From Irpex lacteus (lineage: Eukaryota > Basidiomycota > Agaricomycetes > Polyporales > Irpicaceae), in the NCBI GenBank assembly GCA_001986395.2, contig MQVO02000036.1:62001-126000 (forward strand): a DNA stretch of 64,000 nucleotides, read 5' to 3'. A program made the translations under genes and the position numbers. The notes under the pieces were generated by a model. It was not told the DNA's origin and searched no databases. It saw only the letters and a list, made by a program, of their open reading frames with translations. Of the stretch, positions 56,518-64,000 are shown in pieces. Positions within the stretch are counted from its first letter, which is position 1. Every line of letters begins with the position of its first letter.

Positions 56518-57213
56518 GTGCTAGTACTGGCAGACGAGGATTGTGGTTTCGATGGGACAGAGTCCCGTTTTATTCAATAAACACGAGCACTAAGACAAGA
56601 AGGCAAATACAGCAAAATACCAAAAAATAACTGGGGTAGCACGAGATAGAGACCGAAAGCAAAACCAAAAAATAAGCTATGCAAGAAGTATAAGTACCAC
56701 CAATAGGCACTACTACCACGTACGCAGCAGAGAACATAGCGAGATAGAACGAGGGCGGGAAAACAAGAGATACATGGATGCATTACAATTGTGAGATGAT
56801 TATGGTATGATGTGCATGGTATGGATGTGTCGCTCCTTCAAAGCGGGAATGCGTGGTGTGCACTCCTTCAGAGCGCGAGTGAGTAAGTGGGTGGGTGAAT
56901 TAGAGCCAAGGAAAAATGAGTGAGAGACATGAAGCAGAAGAAACGAGAGGAAGGAAGGCCATAGCTAGCGATACAATGAACGTAGTGAGGAATGAGCGTA
57001 TTGGTCATAAGGGAGTGTTCGTGTCCGTCTCCTGCGTCGCAGAGGGCAGGAGCGTGTCATGGTTCGCATTATACGTGAGCGTGGATGTTCAGGATGGACG
57101 ATATGTCGAGAGGTCTGCAAAATGAGAATCTCTATCAGCATCGACAATAACACTCAAGGGACAAAGCAAACTTACAACTGAGGCCATTCAGCTACGAGCA
57201 AGAGCTCACCAGC

Positions 57214-59255
57214 TTACTTGCGAGGAGTAGTCTGCTTCCTCGGGGAAAGAGGCATGGTGCCCTCACGTCGCACGGAGTTCGGCTTCTTGGCGGCCTTGCG
57301 GGGTGCCTTGTTCTCCTCCTTGTCGAGATCAGCGTCGGACTTGGAAGCATCGGAATCGGCAACGTCGTGGGTGTCGTTTTCTTTGTCGCTGGCGGCGCCG
57401 ACGGCTGTGGTCGCCTTACGCTCAGGGAGAGGTGTCTCGGCATGCGCGGGCTCCGAAGCAGGCTGGTCGGGAGCCTTGTCAGAGGGAGTGTCAGCCATGT
57501 CGCTCGACTTCTTCTCGACATCGGCCTTCGCAGTGTCGTTGTTCTTGGCCACCTCTGCGTTCACCTTGGCCTCAGCCTCGGGAGCAACGACGTCGGAAGA
57601 CGCGACGTTCTCGACCTGTGCCGCTTTCTCAGTGGTAGCCTTCTCGGTGGCCTTCGCGCCAGCAGTAGCGTCCCCCTTCGCATCGATCTTCTTCTCAGAG
57701 TCACCGCTGTTGTTCTTGTCCAAGGCAGGCTGTGAAGGCACATCATGGGCCTCAGTAGCGTTGGAGGCCTCATCGATGGCCTGAGAGACCGGCCTATCAG
57801 TATGGTCTTTGTCATGGACTTTCTCAGAGTCGACTGGGCCTGCCAACGTCAACTTGACTCTCTTGGCCTGTGTCTTACGTTCTCCGGCCTCCTCTTCGTC
57901 GTCATCGTCATCCTCACGGCGGCGAACGCGAGACCTGGTGGTAGGTTGCACTGCAGCTTCCACTGGGGTCTCAATGTTGACCTCCACGATCGGTGCAGTA
58001 GGGAGAGCTTGGAGGACGGCAGGATCGACAGCGGGCGCCGTCTCGGGTGTGGCCACGGCTGTGCTGGGAGGAAGAGGCTCGCTGGCTGGCTGAGCCGGCC
58101 CAGCGGTATCTTGATCCCATCGGGGGAAGTCAAAGTATCGGTTCATATCATCTTCGCCTTCAACCATGCTTGGTTGCTCGATAGTCGTCACCGCGTCGTG
58201 AGTTTCTTCGACTGGAAGAGCTGGGTAGTCGACGCTCGGAGTGGAAGCTGTGGTCAGGCCTGCTGGGGCCACAGCGGGGTGAACGGACTCAGGCTCGGAA
58301 ACCGAATCATATCCACTGTCGGAGGCCACCGGGGCCACATCCTCTTCGTCATGAACCATCTCCTCTACGTGGTTGACTTGCTGAAGGTCTGATACATCGT
58401 CACTTGGGACTGCCTCGTGAGCGGTAGCGGTGACGACAGGGGAAGCTGGGGAGTCGTCGCGTGCGCCCGGACCTGAGAGCGGGGCCGCTGCGGCCACATC
58501 CGCAGGCACGTGATTGTGTTCAGAAACTGAACCAGACCCGCTACCGCTAGCCACCGGGGCCTCATCGTGATTAATATTATTAGTGCTAGGCTGCGCGAGA
58601 TCTTGCGATGTAGTTCCGCTAGGGATTTGAACTCGTAAAGGGTAGATTGGGTAGCTGGTACCGGATGTCATGGTAAGGGTCGTCAACGAACGCGGAACAA
58701 CGACCAGCTGGCCCTGAGTCCAACATGGCCACAGAGAATGATGAGGCTGGTCGTGGGCATCGAGTACAATGTACGGGCCAAGGCCAGGAGCAGGTTGAAA
58801 AGATCCAGGTACATATGCAATGGGAGGAGGTGGCACTTGCCACACGTAAGTTGTGGGCCCTACTTGGCCATACATCCACTGTACTTGAACCTGAGCTGGC
58901 TGTGCTTGGGCTGGCTGGTTAGCAGGCGGGTGAGGCTGAGCTTGAGGCGGTGGATTGACGACGTGAGGAGGGGGAGCAGCTACGACGTTGGGCTGGACCG
59001 CGCCGGCCTGAAGAGAATGTGAATAAGTCGTCGACGAGATGTTGTGAAACGACGAGAACGTACCTGCGGCAGGGTGGGGGCCTGCTGGTGATGTCCTCCA
59101 GTTCCATCGTCTTGCCCATTTTCTGCAGTGGTCTCCCTAGGTGGTGGTGGTGGTGGTGTCCACAGCTTTCGCTGGTCTGAGGTTTTGCGGTTGATGATTT
59201 TGTTCTCGCTACTAAGATTGTTTTCGTCTTCCCAACGTATCTTGTATTCAGCCAT
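57214..59255 (-). CDS. orphan low-complexity, nuclear-type protein X2
   Basis: Two exons, 59255-59064 and 59007-57214, give 661 residues. The N-terminus MAEYKIRWEDENN is followed by six prolines, then Pro/Gln/Val-rich sequence with VQWMYGQVGPTTYVW, then long acidic Ala/Ser/Glu stretches. The basic acidic-flanked block RSRVRRREDDDDDEEE, then QAKRVKLT, looks like a nuclear localisation signal. The end is TTPRK, as in X1. It lacks any recognised domain. It is about 135 residues longer than X1, mainly in the middle. Codon use and open length speak for a real gene. Confidence 0.75.
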
Positions 59256-59976
59256 GTTGGAAGTTCACGAAGGAAGAGAACAGACAGCAGACTGTTGCTC
59301 AATGAATATCCAGGTAGACGTAGACGTAGGTCTGAACGTAGGATGTTTCGCCGCTGAAGTCGATGGGTCGTGGGTCGGAGGAGACGGTAGAGATGAGGAG
59401 AGTAGTGGTGTGGAGGAGTTAAAATGACTGGGAGAGTTGGATGCCTTCAACACGCTAGTCCAGGGTGGACAGCGCACAAAGGAGAGTGTTGTTTGGCAGC
59501 AGAGGTCGTCGGCGGCCAGGGTTCAGATATTTCGGCGCTTCTCTGCCTTCATCGGCATCGTCGCAAGTTAGATCACCAACTCGCCTCGTGTACTGCGAGC
59601 TCATGCAATGTATTTACTGCAGAAACATCCACTATACTACTCTTTCACAGTTCCCACATCGCCTTGCGTGGTCCAAGAGGTTATTAAACAGGAAATTCGC
59701 TGCGAAGGCCAAAATCTACTTACTGGAAGGCCGAGTGGCACGCGCGTCAAATACCGTAACAGGCAAGCACCGCCAATCGATTGCCATTGTCTTTGGAGGT
59801 TACCTCGGAACCTCCACCACGAGAGGCGACCTGTAAACGAAAAATAAGACGAAAATGGGCGATACAGTGAGTTTCTCAGCAAATATCGGTGGCAAATGGA
59901 CTTACACGGCATCCATTTGGTGTATCAGAGGCGTTTCCGCATCTTCCATCTCTTCCTTCGTCCATTTGGACGACTT
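59256..59976. other. X2 leader/promoter region
   Basis: Homologous to 16154-16890 in block 1. It contains a GTTAGATCACC-type remnant corresponding to the GGTTCGATCCC box-B-like motif of block 1 but no tRNA fold. No other feature was seen. Confidence 0.4.
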
Positions 59977-60180
59977 TCATCCTCGACGAGCAACTTGAAC
60001 AGCATCGACGTGGCGGGATCCAACATGGACCAACAACTGTTGTCCGATCAATTGTGACGAAAAGAGCACATCTTCTGCCGTGCAAGGCGTCACAGTTAGC
60101 CGAGCAGGGGCTCTAGCTTTCAGTGCGTTTCTCATTGCTACTTTACACAGTCTCACACAAGAACTTTGGCTACCGACCAA
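59977..60180 (-). CDS. conserved leader open frame upstream of X2
   Basis: 67 codons, beginning MVGSQSSCVRLC. From RLCKVAMRN on it equals the 59-codon frame of block 1 with two amino acid changes (Val to Met and Leu to Pro). Here an upstream ATG extends it by eight residues. It lies about 720 bases upstream of the X2 start codon. Whether it is translated is unknown. Confidence 0.35.
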   Translation of the reverse strand: MVGSQSSCVRLCKVAMRNALKARAPARLTVTPCTAEDVLFSSQLIGQQLLVHVGSRHVDAVQVARRG

Positions 60181-60394
60181 AATATTTCTCCTCCATTTAC
60201 ACGAATATTTTCGTATTTTTCACCATGTGGCCTTCTGCAACATGGCGTCGAGTATGTCGACCTTCCTTTTCTGGCTCCCCTTCAAAATTGACACGAAGCG
60301 CGTGTGCTTTTCTCAACCCACCATGTCCATTGGCTCATCGACGCCCCAGATCTCCATCCAACGCCTTGTTCGAGGTCCGAATTGACCTCAGACG

Positions 60395-60511
60395 ATGCCG
60401 AAAGGCTCAGCAGAGGTTGTGAGAGGACCGACCAAAGAGGTCTCCTCATCGTTTTCGTCGACATCGGACCCCATCTCCTCGCCGCGCGCCACTTCCTCAT
60501 CGACACAATAG
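60395..60511 (+). CDS. short divergent open frame at the block 2 edge
   Basis: 38 codons from MPKGSAEVV, with SSSFSSTSDPISSP. The block 1 copy (15723 to 15529, minus) begins MPKGSEAVRGP, keeps SSSFSSTSDPISSP in the same frame, and is longer (64 codons). The two copies diverge after that point, so this could be the start of a divergent gene that shares the X promoter and was cut by the duplication border. Confidence 0.25.
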   Translation: MPKGSAEVVRGPTKEVSSSFSSTSDPISSPRATSSSTQ

Positions 60512-61586
60512 CCCCCTTGACGTCGTCTAAAGGCCTCTCTATCCCTTCTGCTCGCCGTACTGTCCTCATCATGGCCTCCACGATATCCGCAAGTCCCTAG
60601 ATTCGTCGGTCCTCCCTCTAGTTGGCTACTACTATTGTTCTTCTACCGTTCCGATTTCACCCGCAACAAAAGCACCACGAACCCTCTCTTTAGAACTGTC
60701 TAACTATCTTTCGTTTCTTTGAGGATACCACACTGTCTGACACAGTGTCTTTCAAGGCGACCCGTCCCCCACAGTCCCATGGGAGGGAGACTCGCCACCA
60801 TATCCACGCGTGGACCCCATTACCCCAGGCCTGTACCCCTGCCCGCTGCTCGACAAATGTCTTAATTCCCTATCGCAATAACGTGGGACCCTTGCTCCTG
60901 CGACGTTTCTTTTCTTGCGATCTGTCTATCCCTGTCTCCCTTTCTCTGCCACCCCACCACCACTCCGCGTGTATCATAGCAAAATAAGCACTGTGCTTTC
61001 ATTTAGATAGTCCGCTTGTGACTTGTATGTATATCTGCAGCTCCGAAGAGCTCGAGCAATCCGACTAAGACTTCTCGCTCCTTTACATGCTACGCCCGTG
61101 CTCGATTACACTATCAAGCTCAATATATGTTCCTGTCTTCTCAGTTACATAGAGATCCCAACGTGGCATGGCAATGGATGGTCCAATTACGACTACCGCT
61201 GGAATTACTAGGTTGCTGTGTCGATCGCATCCTGAAGTTCATCACGCATGGGTAGGTAGTACTTTAAGTCATGTCCACCCAACTGACTATGGATGTATTT
61301 AGGATAAGCCCATGCGATGCTCATCGTGTGCAGTTCCGCTGTAGTGAGATGCATAAGCTCCAAATTCACTGCGCATTCCAGCGACCGTCTCGCAAGCTAC
61401 TGTGAGGCCCACAGCTGGAACGTTGCTCTCACGTATAAAGAGCCACATCTTCTTGGCTTCGAATAGCCGCGCTGGACGCGCATATCGTACAAATCGGACT
61501 CGTGACCAGGACCGGCCTCATGGGCAAGAATATAAGAAGACCATCATCCGTCAGCAATACTCACACACCCCGTCGCTTTGCTCACT
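60512..61586. other. intergenic, no gene seen
   Basis: CT-rich sequence with no supported gene. Short open frames have no family likeness. Confidence 0.4.
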
Positions 61587-62559
61587 ATGTCTACTCCGGT
61601 TTACTATCTCGAAGATAAACGGGTATATGGCAAGGATGTTCTTGCTGGAAGTTGGAAGGGTATGGGTGATGATCTTGCGAGGAGTGTTGGCCTTTTCGAA
61701 CCCCCACTTGCCAAAAACCAAGACCTCGCGCCGAAACAAGATGAGGAGGTGGAAAGAGAGGTACATCTTCGTTCTAATCCTGCGCATATATGTGTTGATA
61801 ACGGGTCTGCCTACTGATCGCTGCTCGTGCATCGCTGATCACCGTCGCTGCTACTAGCTGGACGCGATAAATCGATCCTGCGAGTCCTTAGCTGATATCC
61901 GACTCTGGGTTTTCCTCCCATTCACCGCCAAGTACCTCCCTCTCCTCATGGATCGTCTCCGCATCATTAACCCACCGCTCCAATTTGTTGCCTTCGGTAA
62001 CTACCTTCACATTCTCCTTACTCTCCCTAGTCCCTCGGACAACTTGAATCCATACCTCCGACGATACTATCGGAACAAGAAACTCATAGGGCGTATCCCC
62101 AATCTGATAGCATCCATGTACGATCAGGCGGGAGCATGGAGAATGTTTGAACCCCCCACACTTATGTGCACTCTGCTAGCAAATATGATCATCTGGTGCA
62201 GTCCATCATTAGGCGACGACCGTCGATGCTGCATCGACGCTAACGTACGCAAACGGCTGCAGATGTCTGTTCTGAGGGACGTCCTACCGACCTCGAACGG
62301 TCCCGCAGTGCAAGAATTACTCCAGCTGTTGGACCTTGTGGACTCTCGTCGAGATGCCAAGTTGTGTAGGACGTATCTGGTTGAGTATCGCCGGAGGTTG
62401 GAGGTCGAAATGGGTGCGAGACGATGTGCGGCTTGTCATAGTGAGGGCGCAAGGAAGACATGCGCGAGGTGCAAGAGTGTTAGATATCGCGATTCTGAAT
62501 GTCAAAGGCGGGATTGGAGGCCCAATCATAGGTCTCAATGCTGCGAAGTTACGTTCTAG
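61587..62559 (+). CDS. MYND zinc-finger protein
   Basis: Two exons, 61587-61760 and 61858-62559, phase 0, give 291 residues. The body (residues about 60-245) is helical and basic with LLMDRLRIINPPLQFV, RRYYRNKKLIGRIP and LLDLVDSRRDAKL. The C-terminal MYND finger starts CAACHSEGARKTCARC and ends RDWRPNHRSQC. MYND fingers bind proline-rich partners in chromatin and signalling proteins. Agaricomycetes have many such genes with unknown roles. In the second half, the usual Tyr-Cys is Tyr-Arg (RYRDSEC), so one zinc ligand of eight is missing. Confidence 0.85.
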
Positions 62560-63093
62560 ACTGGTACGTTATTATTGTCGACCTATTCCCCAAGATTGAA
62601 TTTGATGTATAATGATACTTTATACGCTCAGGCGTAAAACTTACTTCGACTCCCGACCCAAAAATGTCATGCTGTGAGCGGTGTACGTACGACACCGCAC
62701 TGTCCCACGGAATCAATCCCAGCACGAGTGCGTACAAGCCAGTGAGGCACTGAACAGAGCGTGATTGTATGTAGTACGGGGATATGAACTATCGTGACCA
62801 TCAGTGCAAGCTTCCACTATGCTACTGACAGACAGTCTGAGTAGACTTAGGGATTATGAATGTTGATGCAAGTAATGCGCCCCAAATGTACGCAAGCCTT
62901 TAGACTAGGCTTGTAAACCAGCTCTACATACCTCGCCCCTTAGAATACTTACATGGAGCTATGTTGGCCGTCAACTGTCTGTTTCTTGGACACCGTGGCA
63001 TGAATATAACCCTAACATAAAGTGCCTGACAGTACAGTATAAATTACGCCATGAACTTGAAGGTTCCTTCCTCTATCAATAACATACCCCTAC
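62560..63093. other. intergenic, no gene seen
   Basis: Between the MYND gene and the PARP-like gene, which converge here. No coding sequence was supported. Confidence 0.4.
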
Positions 63094-64000
63094 CTACTGT
63101 GCGTCATACATAACCAGATACGAGGGCCGGATAGCATCGTTACGGTATACCACCAATTCATCATTATCTAGTTGTGAGCCTTTCTCCGCTAGAACCTGTA
63201 GAAATCGGAAGTCAAGGAAGATGTTAGCAAATTATGGAAGAATATCACGCACAGAATCGAACCCCGCAGGAGGAGCTTTTAAAGTTGTGTCCACCTGACT
63301 CATCTTATAGCCTCTTCCAACAATCACCTTATTGAGAAGGACAGCTTTGAGCGGGGCTTTTGCATCAGTGTTATTACTGTGTGCGTTCGACCTGGCACGG
63401 ATACAGGCTTGTCAACGCAATGATCGATGTGATGGCTTTGCACATGAGGCTCACTTAGATACGGTGGACGAGGTATAAATCCCAGTGCCGAATGCCCCCC
63501 CTGGACACCGCTTCACGTCAAATGAAATCCTTATGATAGAACACAGTGAGCAACTCGTTGATGGGCATAAGTTGGTATGGCATTTGTCGCCTATCCGGCA
63601 TGCACGCTTGGTTCCGTGCCATCTGCGGTTTTCGTTACCTTGAGCACGGCCAGTGGCTTTGAACTGACCACGAGCTTCTACGACATCGCTGTTTGCCCAT
63701 CAGTCTACAAAGTCAAGCAATATCGTGGATAGTTAACGACTACGTACCGATACGAATTATACTTGCTCATCGAGGCATGAGTGGAGACGATCTTGTAGAT
63801 ATACCGAACAGGAGGACACGGTTTACTGGCAAGCCTCCACGACGTCGTGAACTGGCTCTTCACTATTGCGTCACGTCAGGGTTATAGGTTGTTCAAGTTA
63901 GTATCTTTCAGAACAAGAATTACGAAATACATCCTTACCACTCTTGAACGTCTCATGATCTTCCGGAACTTCGAGGATCAGTGGGCCTTTCTTCATCGCC
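63094..64000 (-). CDS. PARP-like ADP-ribosyltransferase domain protein, 5' end outside window
   Basis: The C-terminal catalytic part of a fungal PARP-like protein. Exons are >64000-63939, 63862-63748, 63688-63455, 63376-63253 and 63195-63094, all joined in phase. The stretch reads KPCPPVRYIYKIV, YNSYRDVVEARGQF, GNENRRWHGTKR, AFGTGIYTSSTVS, LKAVLLNKVIVGRGYK, TTLKAPPAGFDSVLAE, NDELVVYRNDAIRPSYLVMY. The PARP triad His (RWHGT), Tyr (GIYTSS) and Glu (NDELVVY) are all present, so it may transfer ADP-ribose from NAD. A Cys-rich insert (CHTNLCPSTSCSLC) lies between the first two and is typical of this fungal group. Each exon is short, so single open frames hide the gene. The N-terminus lies beyond 64000. 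Confidence 0.88.

Larger units (their letters stand above)
56546..60490 (-). repeat. inverted duplication block 2 (gene X2 region)
   Basis: Reverse-oriented counterpart of 15630-19120, described there. It ends at the polyadenylation-type motif shared with block 1 (TTCCCGTTTTATTC on the plus strand near 56570). The UBR7 5' fragment starts about 30 bases beyond it. Confidence 0.85.

Overview
The window looks like nuclear DNA of a filamentous basidiomycete, probably a wood-decaying agaricomycete. Genes are split by many 50-65 base introns, there are two tandem secreted GH12 glucanases, a yeast-type DPM1 with a C-terminal membrane anchor, a fungal PARP-like protein, a MARVEL-like membrane protein cluster and an intron-containing tRNA-Ala(AGC). 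No bacterial or viral features were seen. Exon borders below were placed by hand from splice motifs and from reading-frame and family continuity.

Left arm (1-14.6 kb): three MARVEL-like four-helix membrane protein genes (the first cut by the window edge), a 280-bp CACTA-type non-autonomous element, tRNA-Ala, two tandem GH12 genes, a MATE transporter, a secreted agmatinase-like enzyme and the frameshifted 3' half of a UBR7-type ubiquitin ligase. An orphan gene of low-complexity, nuclear-looking protein (called X1 here) follows at 15.6-19.1 kb.

Core (19.7-52.9 kb): a complete DNA polymerase epsilon catalytic subunit gene (POL2, minus) and a divergently transcribed MAP65/ASE1 spindle-midzone gene. 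A 3.8-kb block holding the 5' halves of both genes and their shared promoter occurs twice in direct orientation (25.39-29.22 and 48.29-52.07 kb). The outer genes are whole (POL2 on the left, ASE1 on the right) and the inner copies are truncated. Between the copies lies a 19-kb island without recognisable conserved genes. It is filled with minisatellites and with tandemly repeated exon-intron-like units that carry canonical splice signals, mostly on the minus strand from 31.4 to about 41 kb and on the plus strand from 45.3 to 48 kb. Two short multi-exon orphan genes can be assembled there with fully compatible phases.

Right arm (53-64 kb): DPM1, a small secreted peptide gene with a possible frame break, the UBR-box (5') fragment of UBR7, X2 (an inverted paralogue of X1), a MYND zinc-finger gene and the C-terminal part of a PARP-like gene that runs off the right edge.

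Two large rearrangements explain the layout. Flipping 13.73-56.13 kb back would place the two UBR7 fragments end to end in the same orientation, flanked by X2 and X1, which points to an inversion with one breakpoint inside UBR7. Separately, the 19-kb island is bounded by the POL2-ASE1 duplication in the manner expected from a single-crossover integration, although joining of two haplotypes in a dikaryon assembly must be excluded first.
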